A stretch of DNA of 64,000 nucleotides from Faecalibacillus intestinalis (lineage in GTDB: Bacteria > Bacillota_I > Bacilli_A > Erysipelotrichales > Coprobacillaceae), in assembly GCF_003024685.1 (NCBI RefSeq), contig NZ_PYLQ01000004.1, forward strand, positions 62,001-126,000, written 5' to 3'. Position numbers and translations under genes: made by a program. The first letter of the stretch is position 1, and each line of letters starts with the position of its first letter. A model generated the notes under the pieces. It worked only from the letters and a program-made list of their open reading frames with translations. It had not been told where the DNA came from and searched no databases. Of the stretch, positions 54,465-62,728 are shown in pieces.

Positions 54465-55211
54465 TTACATACTCCCTATTTGTCCGCCATCAATTCGAAT
54501 AATCGAATTATTTATAAAATCAGCTTCATCACTAATCAAAAACTTCACTAAATAAGCCACTTCTTCAGGTTTGCCATAGCGTTTAACCATAATTTTTTCT
54601 TGTTCTTCTTTTAAAAATTCTTCATCATAGCCATCAAGTTCATTTTCTGTACCAATAAATCCTGGTGCAATACAATTTACATGAATATAGGGTCCAAACT
54701 CAAACGCCAAATTGTGTGTTAAAGAAATAAGCGCCGCTTTAGAAGCATCATAATCAATACACATAGGATAATATGTATTCATCCCATTTGTCGAGGAAAT
54801 ATTGATAATACGTCCATAGTCTTGTTTAAGCATATGTGCTGAAACACTTCTACTACAATTATAAGCCCCTACAACATTAACATCTAAAGTCTTTCTAAAT
54901 TCATCTGCCGTTTTTAAATGAAACAAATTAGATAAATCAATTCCTGCATTATTGATTAAAATATCAACACCACCTAATCGTTCATCAATTTCTTGAATCA
55001 TTTTTTCAACTTGATCTTCTTTAGAAACATCTGCTTTTAAAGCCAAACAACGTACATAATATTGTTGAATAATATGTTCTTTTAAACATTCTGCTTCTTG
55101 ATTTGACGTTAAATAATTAATAACAATATCATATTGATTCTTCGCTAACTCTAAAGCAATGGCTCTACCAATACCTTTGGCACCACCTGTAATTAATACA
55201 ACTTTACCCAT
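54465..55211 (-). CDS. Short-chain dehydrogenase/reductase (FabG-like)
   Basis: A 248-residue SDR with GGAKGIGRAIA for NAD(P) binding, NNAG, catalytic ISSTNG Ser and YDASK Tyr-Lys, ending FINNSIIRIDGGQIGSM. It looks like 3-oxoacyl-ACP reductase, but it lies outside a fab cluster, so the substrate is open. The start codon lies three bases after the U-run of the efp copy 2 terminator, and no Shine-Dalgarno site is visible. No alternative start exists because the nucleotide motif begins at residue 8. Confidence 0.9.
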   Translation of the reverse strand: MGKVVLITGGAKGIGRAIALELAKNQYDIVINYLTSNQEAECLKEHIIQQYYVRCLALKADVSKEDQVEKMIQEIDERLGGVDILINNAGIDLSNLFHLKTADEFRKTLDVNVVGAYNCSRSVSAHMLKQDYGRIINISSTNGMNTYYPMCIDYDASKAALISLTHNLAFEFGPYIHVNCIAPGFIGTENELDGYDEEFLKEEQEKIMVKRYGKPEEVAYLVKFLISDEADFINNSIIRIDGGQIGSM

Positions 55212-55212
55212 G

Positions 55213-55238
55213 ATAAAAAAGAGCTTTATTAAGCTCTT
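55213..55238 (-). terminator. Intrinsic terminator after efp copy 2
   Basis: AAGAGCTT, AATA, AAGCTCTT, TTTTTATC on the minus strand: a perfect 8-base stem containing the efp stop in its loop and ending three bases before the SDR start codon. Confidence 0.85.
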
Positions 55239-55786
55239 CCTGCGTATTTTCCATCAGCTGAAAAAACAACGATTTTTTCACCTTGTTCAATAAATTGAGG
55301 AACTCTAAGAGTTAAACCTGTTTCAGTTTTAGCGTCTTTTGTTTGGTTAGATGGTGCCCCTTTGATAGCTGGATCTGTTTCTACAATAGTTAATTCTACT
55401 TTTTCAGAAACAGAAACGTTTAATAATAATCCTTCAAAGAATACTAAATAAACTTCAGTTCCTTCGACAATAAAGTATTTATTATAACCAACTTGTTCTT
55501 CAGATAATTCATATGTATCATATGTTTCCATATCCATGAAGTAGAAGGTATTGTCTGCTTCATAAGAAAATTGAGCTGCTTTTTTAGAAATATTAGCTTG
55601 ATCAAATTTAGTTGAAGCATTGAAGTTCTTTTCTTGAATAGCTCCTGTTTTCAAGTTTCTCATTTTAGTTTTTAAAATAGCTGCTCCTTTACCAGGTTTA
55701 ACATGTTGGAAATCCAACACTTGGCAAGGATCACCATCAATAATTAAAGTTAATCCTGTTCTAAAATCTCCTGCACTAATTGCCAT
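55229..55786 (-). CDS. efp: Elongation factor P, copy 2 (canonical Lys loop)
   Basis: A 185-residue EF-P. The domain I loop is HVKPGKGAAIL with Lys33 at the tip, as in B. subtilis EF-P, which is modified there with 5-aminopentanol. The N-terminus ISAGDFRTGLTLIIDG and C-terminus GKYAGRA fit. Domain II is rather diverged (YLVFFEGLLLNVSVSEKVEL). It is not at the ancestral efp locus, is monocistronic with a strong promoter and terminator, and coexists with the Arg-tip copy at 4405-4962. Confidence 0.94.
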   Translation of the reverse strand: MAISAGDFRTGLTLIIDGDPCQVLDFQHVKPGKGAAILKTKMRNLKTGAIQEKNFNASTKFDQANISKKAAQFSYEADNTFYFMDMETYDTYELSEEQVGYNKYFIVEGTEVYLVFFEGLLLNVSVSEKVELTIVETDPAIKGAPSNQTKDAKTETGLTLRVPQFIEQGEKIVVFSADGKYAGRA

Positions 55787-55823
55787 ATACTATCTCTCCT
55801 ATTAATAATTTTTTACACGTCCT

Positions 55824-55852
55824 ATTGTAGCAGTTTAAATCAATATTCTCAA
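55824..55852 (-). promoter_or_regulatory. Sigma-A promoter for efp copy 2
   Basis: Minus strand TTGAGA, exactly 17 bases, TACAAT, then a 30-base leader with GGAGAG before the ATG. Confidence 0.72.
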
Positions 55853-55905
55853 GTACTCCTGAAAAACTCCTCGTGCTTTGAAAATATTTTATTTTAAATT
55901 ATTTT

Positions 55906-57132
55906 TTAAAATAAAGATACTTTTTCTTTATTTTGGTGTTCTTTGATATATCTACTCCATTTAATATATCCATAAGTTGTATTTGTAAAATAACCCAGTT
56001 TTAAAGCAAGTAAAACATATTGTCCTGACATTATGTTAATAACTGCTTCTAAAAATGCACATATATACCAAGCAATCCATTGTTCTCTTAATCTAAAGAA
56101 AATAAAGAGACCGTTGGCGATTCCAACTGCTGATGCACAAGCGTCAATATAAATAATAGCTGTTTCTAATGTTTTATTGTTATAAAAATCAGTAGCGATA
56201 TCTAAACCACTAATAAAATAACCTACAACAACCGTCCAAACAATAATACCAATAATAACTAAAACTTCTTGATATCCTTTTAATTTTCTTACCATTGTAA
56301 GTTCATCTTCTTCATCATCGCGATGTTTAGACCAGTTAATATAACTAATAATGTCAATAGGTAACCAGAAAAATAAAGTTGTTGCCATTGTTGCAAAACG
56401 ATACATTAAAACAACAGAAGAAACAATTTCTACAATTTCTACCAAGACAGAAACCAAGAAATTATACCTTGATTGTTTAGATATCAGTAGTTCACATAAA
56501 ATATTTAAGAATGTATCTAATAAATAAAGAATCATAATGATAATACCGTTTACACCATTGGCACTATCTTCTGGGAATAACACAGATAAAATCGTAGCTA
56601 ACACCATAATTGAGATAAACCATGATTTTTCATATGTTGTAAATTGTTTAGAGAATAACATCATAAGCGCAACAGATAACATTAAAATAAATGTTGCACT
56701 CGCTAAATTGAAAACAGATAATGTTTCTTCTGCCATCATTTCTTTATAAGTATGACTTGCTTCTTGATGACTTACATCTTTATGATCAAAATAAAGATTT
56801 TGTCCATTTTCTGTTTTGAATTCATATGCTTTGATTGAATTTTTATTTAATTTAACATAATCTTCATAATCATAAGATACCACAAGTTTTTGATCACCTT
56901 TTCGATAAATGACATCACAAACTTTGTTATCCGAATCATAATCTTCTTCATCTTTATCTCTATCCATCGTGACAGATTGAACATATTGCAGATCTCCTAC
57001 GTCTTTATGAATTTGCATCAAACCATAAAAAACTGAACCAATTGAAGTAAAAACAAGTAAACATAAAACAATTATTTCAAATGTTCTTAGTTTTTTATTA
57101 GATTCGATATTTTTTTTGAAAAATTGAATCAT
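55906..57132 (-). CDS. PnuC-like transporter with extra N-terminal extracytoplasmic domain
   Basis: A 408-residue membrane protein. The C-terminal part (about 165-395) looks like the PnuC vitamin transporter fold: WLPIDIISYINW, then EQWIAWYICAFLEAVIN and YFTNTTYGYIKWSRY, with the expected aromatic pattern. It would move nicotinamide riboside or a related vitamin. The N-terminal part is unusual: a helix at 18-38, then about 90 polar residues with strands (about 41-130), then a further helix at 138-160. PnuC proteins are normally 200-250 residues. No upstream riboswitch is recognised. A weak A/T-only hairpin overlaps the stop. Confidence 0.72.
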   Translation of the reverse strand: MIQFFKKNIESNKKLRTFEIIVLCLLVFTSIGSVFYGLMQIHKDVGDLQYVQSVTMDRDKDEEDYDSDNKVCDVIYRKGDQKLVVSYDYEDYVKLNKNSIKAYEFKTENGQNLYFDHKDVSHQEASHTYKEMMAEETLSVFNLASATFILMLSVALMMLFSKQFTTYEKSWFISIMVLATILSVLFPEDSANGVNGIIIMILYLLDTFLNILCELLISKQSRYNFLVSVLVEIVEIVSSVVLMYRFATMATTLFFWLPIDIISYINWSKHRDDEEDELTMVRKLKGYQEVLVIIGIIVWTVVVGYFISGLDIATDFYNNKTLETAIIYIDACASAVGIANGLFIFFRLREQWIAWYICAFLEAVINIMSGQYVLLALKLGYFTNTTYGYIKWSRYIKEHQNKEKVSLF

Positions 57133-57234
57133 TATTTAAACCTCTCCCTTATCTTAAAATGCTTTATCATTATAATAAATATTTATAAAAAATACACTCT
57201 TTTTTTCTATTTATTATAATTATTTCATAAAATT

Positions 57235-57267
57235 GCAAAAAATAGGAATAACTCGTATTCCTATTTT
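57235..57267 (-). terminator. Intrinsic terminator after the unknown membrane protein gene
   Basis: A perfect 12-base stem AAAATAGGAATA/TATTCCTATTTT with loop CGAGT, then TTGCAATTTT on the minus strand. Confidence 0.75.
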
Positions 57268-57270
57268 AAA

Positions 57271-58920
57271 TTATTTAGCTTTAAATTGACTAATAACCAC
57301 ACTTTGATGTTCATTCGAAATAAAATGAATTTCAACTTCATTGCCAGCTTGTACAAGCGGTAACGAATTAGAAAGGGACAGATCCGCAATATAAATATGA
57401 TCATCACCCTCTAGTTTAAAATAATAGACACTGTTGCCTTCTTTAACAGCACTATTAATTGAAGAAATTTTGCCAGTTAAAGTATTTTCTTCAAATTCTT
57501 CATGACTTTTACCATTTTGAGATAAAACCTCATAATAAGCTTTTTCAGCCTCAGATACACTACTTCCTGTTGCTACAATTTGATAATTTTTAACACTGAC
57601 AAAAGCATACATCTTAACAAGATTACTACTATCTTTTAAAGAAAGGAAATAAGTAGGCTCTCCTCCTGCATTGACTAAAATTGGAAATGTTGCTTTATAT
57701 TTTAAGTTTTGTACCTTTCCTTCTGCCGAAGACATTGCCGAATATTCTTCTGCTCCAGAAATATGATAATATTTGCCTTCTTTTGTACGTAAATTAATTA
57801 ATGCAAATCCAACATTACTTGCATCTTTAGAAACACTTGTAAGACCTGTGTACAAATAAACATCATCATCAATAACAATATAATTATATCCATCTGTTGG
57901 TTGTAACACACCTTTTTGTGAGAAAACAGAATTAATATAACCATGTGTATATTTTCCATAATTTTCTAACTGTTGAATAACTAAATCTGCTGGATAAACA
58001 CGATCTACCCAATTAGGAACATCTTTAATATCATAATATTTATGCTTACCATCAACAGCATTTACTAAAACTGCTCCTACAATATCTTTTCCACCAAAGG
58101 GACCTATTTTATATTCAAATACAGGAGCAATCCAATAAGGAATACCTTCATCGTTAATTTCAAAAGCTAATTCTTCAAACATTTTCGTAGGATAATTCAT
58201 CCTTAAATGACGATTAATATTTCTACCAAAATGTTCAGATTTTGAATATTTCATGCCTTCTTTCAATTCAACAACTTCAGACTCTTGACTTACCATATTC
58301 ACTTTAACATAAGCTGGTAAGCCTTCTTTTCGATTTGTTATCCATTTAATTAAATCACTATATTCTAATGGTGTAACTCGATAAGGAGTATCTTGATAAT
58401 TAATTTGTTCATAAGATTCATCTACTTCAAACTGTGAAACATAATCTATCATTTGTCCCATTTTTCGATCACCTAGTTTAATAGCACTTTCACGATCTAC
58501 AACAGGAATTGATTGATAAGAAATCGTCTCATTATCTTTATAAAAATCAGCTTTTTTATTTAATTGTAATTGATTTTGATATGTTTTTGCATGAAAAATA
58601 GGCAAACTATATACCGAACCAACGCCTATATAAACAAATAAGGCAACGACTACAAACATTAAATATTTAGATGTTTTATCAAATGTACCTAATAATATCG
58701 CATGTAAAATAACAAAGATAACAATTAAAAAAATCAAATGGAAAATAAATGTTTGAGATTGATAATGAATTGGTAGTAATAAAACATACTCTCCTATAAT
58801 ACCTAAAAGACAAACGACAATCAATGGAATTAAATAGCTCCATTTTTTAGTTGTTTGTATTTTAGATGAAGAAAAATGTCTTTTTATTTCGTCAATGATA
58901 CTTTGTATAAAATTATTCAT
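57271..58920 (-). CDS. Membrane protein of unknown function with large external domain
   Basis: I do not recognise this 549-residue protein. Three helices (about 27-51, 55-78 and 83-109) are followed by a long, probably extracytoplasmic region. That region is rich in short beta segments, with EYSDLIKWITNRKEGLPAYVKV in parts, YWIAPVFEYKIGPFGGKDIVGA, and DDDVYLYTGLTS, and the alternation resembles PepSY-type or lipoprotein-like sandwich domains, but this is only an impression. It closes with an OB-like stretch (LTGKISSINSAVKEGN to HIYIADLSLSNSLP). The start overlaps nrnA by 8 bases, so the two are expressed together. Confidence 0.7.
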   Translation of the reverse strand: MNNFIQSIIDEIKRHFSSSKIQTTKKWSYLIPLIVVCLLGIIGEYVLLLPIHYQSQTFIFHLIFLIVIFVILHAILLGTFDKTSKYLMFVVVALFVYIGVGSVYSLPIFHAKTYQNQLQLNKKADFYKDNETISYQSIPVVDRESAIKLGDRKMGQMIDYVSQFEVDESYEQINYQDTPYRVTPLEYSDLIKWITNRKEGLPAYVKVNMVSQESEVVELKEGMKYSKSEHFGRNINRHLRMNYPTKMFEELAFEINDEGIPYWIAPVFEYKIGPFGGKDIVGAVLVNAVDGKHKYYDIKDVPNWVDRVYPADLVIQQLENYGKYTHGYINSVFSQKGVLQPTDGYNYIVIDDDVYLYTGLTSVSKDASNVGFALINLRTKEGKYYHISGAEEYSAMSSAEGKVQNLKYKATFPILVNAGGEPTYFLSLKDSSNLVKMYAFVSVKNYQIVATGSSVSEAEKAYYEVLSQNGKSHEEFEENTLTGKISSINSAVKEGNSVYYFKLEGDDHIYIADLSLSNSLPLVQAGNEVEIHFISNEHQSVVISQFKAK

Positions 58921-59845
58921 TTATTCTCTCCTTGATATCATTTAATAATAAAGATAATTCATCTAAAGATAAAAGTGTTGCCCCCGAAGCAAACGCATGT
59001 CCGCCACCTCGATATTTATTCGCAATTTCATTAACAGGAATATGTCTCGATCTCATTGAAACACGCCAATTATGATCTTTTGTATTTTCTGTTATAGCTA
59101 ACCATACTTTATATTCATCAACTGAACTTAATAAATTAACAAAATCAGAGCCTCTTTCTCTTGAAATATTTAAATGTTTTAAATCTTCATCTTTTAAAAC
59201 ATAGTAAGCAACACCCTCATCTTCAATATAATGATTTAGGATAAAAGCATTCACTTTTAAATCTTTCGCATGTTTCATATACATTCTTTCATAAAGTGCT
59301 TGCATATCAAAATCATAATTATATAAATATATTGCCGCTTCAAAAGTACGTTCATCAGTAGCTGAATACATAAATCTATTTGTATCCCCTATAATTCCCA
59401 TATAAAGAGCCGCAGCTCCAAAGCTTGAAAGTTTTACACGTTTATTTTTTAAAAACAAAGCCACTATTTGACTACATGAAGAAGCTGTACTATCTTCTAA
59501 ATTTAAATTTCCATAAGAATCAACAACAATATGGTGATCAATTTTTATAATTTCTTTACATAAACTAATATCACCATCAATTCTTTCTTGATTAGCTGTA
59601 TCTAAAACAATTCCTAAAGTTGGTTTTTCAAAATTCGGTTCATTGATTTCTCCATTAAATTGATATTTAGCCACTAAATCAGAAGAAAAATCACCTGCAA
59701 AATAGACTTCTTTATTTTCAAAAGTATTTTGAATTAAATCATACATTCCGAATTGACTCCCAAAAGCATCATAATCCGGATTAACATGACGATATAAACA
59801 AATACATTCATATTCTTCTATTTTATTTAAAATCTTTTCTATCAT
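58913..59845 (-). CDS. nrnA: DHH family nanoRNase/pAp phosphatase (NrnA-like)
   Basis: A 310-residue DHH-DHHA1 phosphoesterase that degrades short oligoribonucleotides and pAp. Metal motifs are RHVNPDYDAFGSQ, VLDTANQERIDG, IKIDHHIVVD and the C-terminal GGGHAFASGATL. GGGTG precedes the ATG at 59845; a GTG three codons earlier overlaps that site. Its downstream partner is the unknown membrane protein gene. Confidence 0.92.
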   Translation of the reverse strand: MIEKILNKIEEYECICLYRHVNPDYDAFGSQFGMYDLIQNTFENKEVYFAGDFSSDLVAKYQFNGEINEPNFEKPTLGIVLDTANQERIDGDISLCKEIIKIDHHIVVDSYGNLNLEDSTASSCSQIVALFLKNKRVKLSSFGAAALYMGIIGDTNRFMYSATDERTFEAAIYLYNYDFDMQALYERMYMKHAKDLKVNAFILNHYIEDEGVAYYVLKDEDLKHLNISRERGSDFVNLLSSVDEYKVWLAITENTKDHNWRVSMRSRHIPVNEIANKYRGGGHAFASGATLLSLDELSLLLNDIKERINE

Positions 59846-59886
59846 AATTTTCACCCTATTTTATAATAACATACCTTAGACAAAGA

Positions 59887-59908
59887 AAAAACCTGTTTGC
59901 ACAGGTTT
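59887..59908 (-). terminator. Intrinsic terminator after ackA
   Basis: AAACCTG, TGCAAA, CAGGTTT, TTTCTTTG on the minus strand, overlapping the ackA stop codon. Confidence 0.82.
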
Positions 59909-61106
59909 ATAAATCTAACAAACGAACTGTATCTCTTGCAATCATGACTTCTTCATTTGTTGGAATGACCATCACTTTAATTTGAGAATACTGGTGTGAA
60001 ATCACACGATTTTCATCACTTCTAATGCTGTTGAGCTCTTCATCTAAGAAAACACCAAATGCTCTTGAGACATTGTCAATAATTAAACGTCTTAAATAAG
60101 CAGCGTTTTCACCAACTCCCGCTGTAAAGCAAATAGCGTCACAACCACCTAATTCAGCGTAATATTGTCCAATATATTTTGAAACAATACGTGCATATAA
60201 TAAACCAGTTAATAAAGCACGTTCATTTCCTTCGTTAAATAAGGCATTTTCAATATCTCTAGAATCAGAAGAAATGCCTGAAATTCCTAACATTCCAGAT
60301 TTTTTATTATAGATTTCTAAAACTTCATCTGCTGTTTTATTTAATTTTTTACATAAATAAGGCATAACTGAAGGATCAACATCTCCAGAACGTGTTCCCA
60401 TCATTACACCTGCAAGTGGTGTAAATCCCATAGATGTATCAATACATTTACCATCTTGAACAGCTGAAATACTTGCTCCATTTCCTAAATGACAAACGAT
60501 AATTCTTGATTCTTTAGGATTTCCTAACATTTCAATAGCTTGTTGAGAAACATATTTATGACTTGTCCCATGTGCTCCATATTTTCTTACTTTTAAATCT
60601 GTATAATATTCAAGTGGTAAAGGATATAAATATCTTTCTTTATCTAATGTTTGATGGAATGCCGTATCAAAAACAAAAACATGTCCTACATGATCAGGTA
60701 AAGCTTCTTTAAATGCTTTATAACCAATGATATTTGCTGGATTATGTAAAGGAGCTAACTCTGATAAATCTGCAACTTTTTTTACTGCTTCTTCGTCAAC
60801 GACTACAGAATCATCAAAATCTTCTCCTCCATGTACAACACGATGTCCCACTGCATCTATTTCTTCTAAACTTTCAACAATATGATGATCAACAAGAGCA
60901 TTTAATAATAAGTCAACTGCCACTTGATGATCAGGAATTGGTGTTTGTGTTTGTATTTTTTCTCCATTTACTTTAATTACAAAATTCCCAACTTCTTGTC
61001 CAATTCTTTCAACTAATCCCGAAGTGATAACTTCTTCACTTGGCATATTGATCAATTGGAATTTTAAAGAGGAACTTCCTGCGTTTACCGCCATTACTTT
61101 TACCAT
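59907..61106 (-). CDS. ackA: Acetate kinase
   Basis: A 399-residue ASKHA enzyme that makes ATP and acetate from acetyl phosphate. Signatures are NAGSSSLKFQLI, GHRVVHGGE, FDTAFHQTL, HLGNGASISAV and TAGVGENAAYLR. AGGAGG precedes the ATG. A TATAAT and a partial palindrome lie upstream. No phosphotransacetylase gene is nearby. It indicates acetate-producing fermentation. Confidence 0.97.
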   Translation of the reverse strand: MVKVMAVNAGSSSLKFQLINMPSEEVITSGLVERIGQEVGNFVIKVNGEKIQTQTPIPDHQVAVDLLLNALVDHHIVESLEEIDAVGHRVVHGGEDFDDSVVVDEEAVKKVADLSELAPLHNPANIIGYKAFKEALPDHVGHVFVFDTAFHQTLDKERYLYPLPLEYYTDLKVRKYGAHGTSHKYVSQQAIEMLGNPKESRIIVCHLGNGASISAVQDGKCIDTSMGFTPLAGVMMGTRSGDVDPSVMPYLCKKLNKTADEVLEIYNKKSGMLGISGISSDSRDIENALFNEGNERALLTGLLYARIVSKYIGQYYAELGGCDAICFTAGVGENAAYLRRLIIDNVSRAFGVFLDEELNSIRSDENRVISHQYSQIKVMVIPTNEEVMIARDTVRLLDL

Positions 61107-61134
61107 AATTTACCTCCTAGCAATATAATTATAT

Positions 61135-61152
61135 TGTACATAATTTAGTACA
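61135..61152. promoter_or_regulatory. Partial palindrome upstream of ackA
   Basis: TGTAC, 8 bases, GTACA. It sits just upstream of a TATAAT in the ackA promoter region. It does not match a CcpA cre site. Could be an operator; no regulator is known. Confidence 0.3.
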
Positions 61153-61210
61153 CAAAAACAATATTTCTAAGTGAAATTATCAAAAAAATGTAAGCTCTTT
61201 CAACACTTAT

Positions 61211-61249
61211 AAAAAAAGAATAGTCCTCTTTTATTAAGAAAACTATTCT
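61211..61249 (-). terminator. Intrinsic terminator after the SASP gene
   Basis: AGAATAGT/ACTATTCT outer stem with an inner wobble-paired stretch, then TTTTTTTAT on the minus strand. Confidence 0.78.
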
Positions 61250-61256
61250 CATATTA

Positions 61257-61469
61257 CTATTTGTTATTATATGAAGAACGAGACATTTGTTCTTGTCCCA
61301 TTTTAACTAATCTTTTAGTAATTTCTCCACCAACAGAGCCATTCGCTCTAGCAGTTGTATCAGGACCTAAATTAACACCAAATTCATTTGCAATTTCATA
61401 TTTCATTTGGTCGATCGCATTTTGAGCTCCTGGTACAACTAATCTATTGCTATTATTACTTTGTGCCAT
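61257..61469 (-). CDS. Alpha/beta-type small acid-soluble spore protein
   Basis: A 70-residue SASP, the protein that coats and protects DNA in the dormant spore. It has [20 protein letters not shown], then [19 protein letters not shown] with the GPR protease site region (EIANEFGV), and [26 protein letters not shown] precedes the ATG. A sigma-G-like promoter is upstream and a terminator follows, so it is a single-gene unit made in the forespore. This is the strongest evidence here for spore formation. Confidence 0.95.
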   Translation of the reverse strand: MAQSNNSNRLVVPGAQNAIDQMKYEIANEFGVNLGPDTTARANGSVGGEITKRLVKMGQEQMSRSSYNNK

Positions 61470-61492
61470 GTTGTGTCACCTCCTGACACTTT

Positions 61493-61521
61493 TATTTTGC
61501 ATCAGGAATAAAAAACTATAC
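61493..61521 (-). promoter_or_regulatory. Sigma-G-like promoter for the SASP gene
   Basis: Minus strand GTATA (rc of 61517-61521), 17 bases, CAAAATA (rc of 61493-61499). Spacing and -10 equal those ahead of the DUF1540 gene. Confidence 0.65.
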
Positions 61522-61528
61522 GCCTTTT

Positions 61529-62725
61529 TTAAAAAATCTCTTCATCATTTTTATAGTTTGCATCAACAACAATTGTTTCAACATTTTCTACACATTCATT
61601 AACATATGTTTCATAATCAAAAGTTGCTTCAAAAGCTTCAGCCTTATAACTTTTTGGTTTTGTAGCAGGTGCTTTAGGTGTGAAAATTGTACAACAATCC
61701 TCATGTGGTCTAATAGAAATATCATAAGTATCTATTTTTTGAGCAATATCAATAATTTCTAATTTATCAAGACATAACACAGGTCTTAATACCGGAATTG
61801 AAATAACTTGATTGATTACATTCATACTATCTAATGTTTGTGAAGCCACTTGTCCAATACTTTCACCGTTAACAAGTGCTAAACAATGATTTTTTATAGC
61901 AAGTTTTTCTCCAATACGATACATCATTCTACGCATAACTGTCATGGCATAACTTTCATCACAATGATCATAAACTGCAAGTTGTAATTTTGTAAAATTA
62001 ACAACATGAACTGTAATCTGACCATGTGTATAATGTCTTAATTTATCTACTAAATCAAAAACTTTTTCTCTAGCAAATTCATTTGTGTATGGTGGCGCTG
62101 CAAAGTGAACACATTCAATATCGACACCACGTTTTAAAGTTAAATATCCTGCTACAGGAGAATCAATTCCACCCGATAACATTAACAATGCCTTTCCACC
62201 AATACCAACAGGATATCCACCTGCACCTTTAATAACATTTGTCATAACGTAAATAGCGTCATGTCTAATCTCAACTGTAACCAACATTTCTGGATGATGA
62301 ACATCTACTTTTAACTGTCTATCTACATGATGAAAAACATGTCCTGCAATTTCTCTATTAATGTCTTGTGACTTTTTAGGAAATGTTTTATCACTACGTT
62401 TTGTGTTGATTTTAAATGTTGTTTTTGTATCTTCGTTGATCATTTTAGCAATTGCATCTTTAACAACATCTAGATCTTTTTCAAATTTATAGGCATTTGA
62501 AAAAGAATGAATACCAAAAACTGTTTTTAATTTTTCATTGACTAACAAATGATTTGCACCATTTAGATAAATGTATAAACGATCATATTGTAATTGATAT
62601 TGTAATTGTGGAAATTCAAAAAGAATTTCTTTTGCGTTTTTTAATAATTTTTGTGTAAATAATTTTCTATTTTTACCTTTTGTTGTAAGTTCTCCAAAAC
62701 GAACGACAATATAATTTGCTTCCAT
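61529..62725 (-). CDS. thiI: tRNA 4-thiouridine synthase ThiI
   Basis: A 398-residue enzyme that makes s4U8 in tRNA. A THUMP domain (about 60-165) is followed by the PP-loop ATPase LMLSGGIDSPVAGYLTLKRG. The protein ends shortly after the synthase domain, so it lacks the rhodanese domain of E. coli ThiI, as is normal in Firmicutes. It follows a cysteine desulfurase gene by three bases, the usual pairing for sulfur supply. Confidence 0.95.
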   Translation of the reverse strand: MEANYIVVRFGELTTKGKNRKLFTQKLLKNAKEILFEFPQLQYQLQYDRLYIYLNGANHLLVNEKLKTVFGIHSFSNAYKFEKDLDVVKDAIAKMINEDTKTTFKINTKRSDKTFPKKSQDINREIAGHVFHHVDRQLKVDVHHPEMLVTVEIRHDAIYVMTNVIKGAGGYPVGIGGKALLMLSGGIDSPVAGYLTLKRGVDIECVHFAAPPYTNEFAREKVFDLVDKLRHYTHGQITVHVVNFTKLQLAVYDHCDESYAMTVMRRMMYRIGEKLAIKNHCLALVNGESIGQVASQTLDSMNVINQVISIPVLRPVLCLDKLEIIDIAQKIDTYDISIRPHEDCCTIFTPKAPATKPKSYKAEAFEATFDYETYVNECVENVETIVVDANYKNDEEIF

Positions 62726-62728
62726 ATC

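Noticed and set aside
57133-57234. Riboswitch ahead of the PnuC-like gene
   Set aside because: The region is almost pure A/T, with no conserved aptamer-like core.
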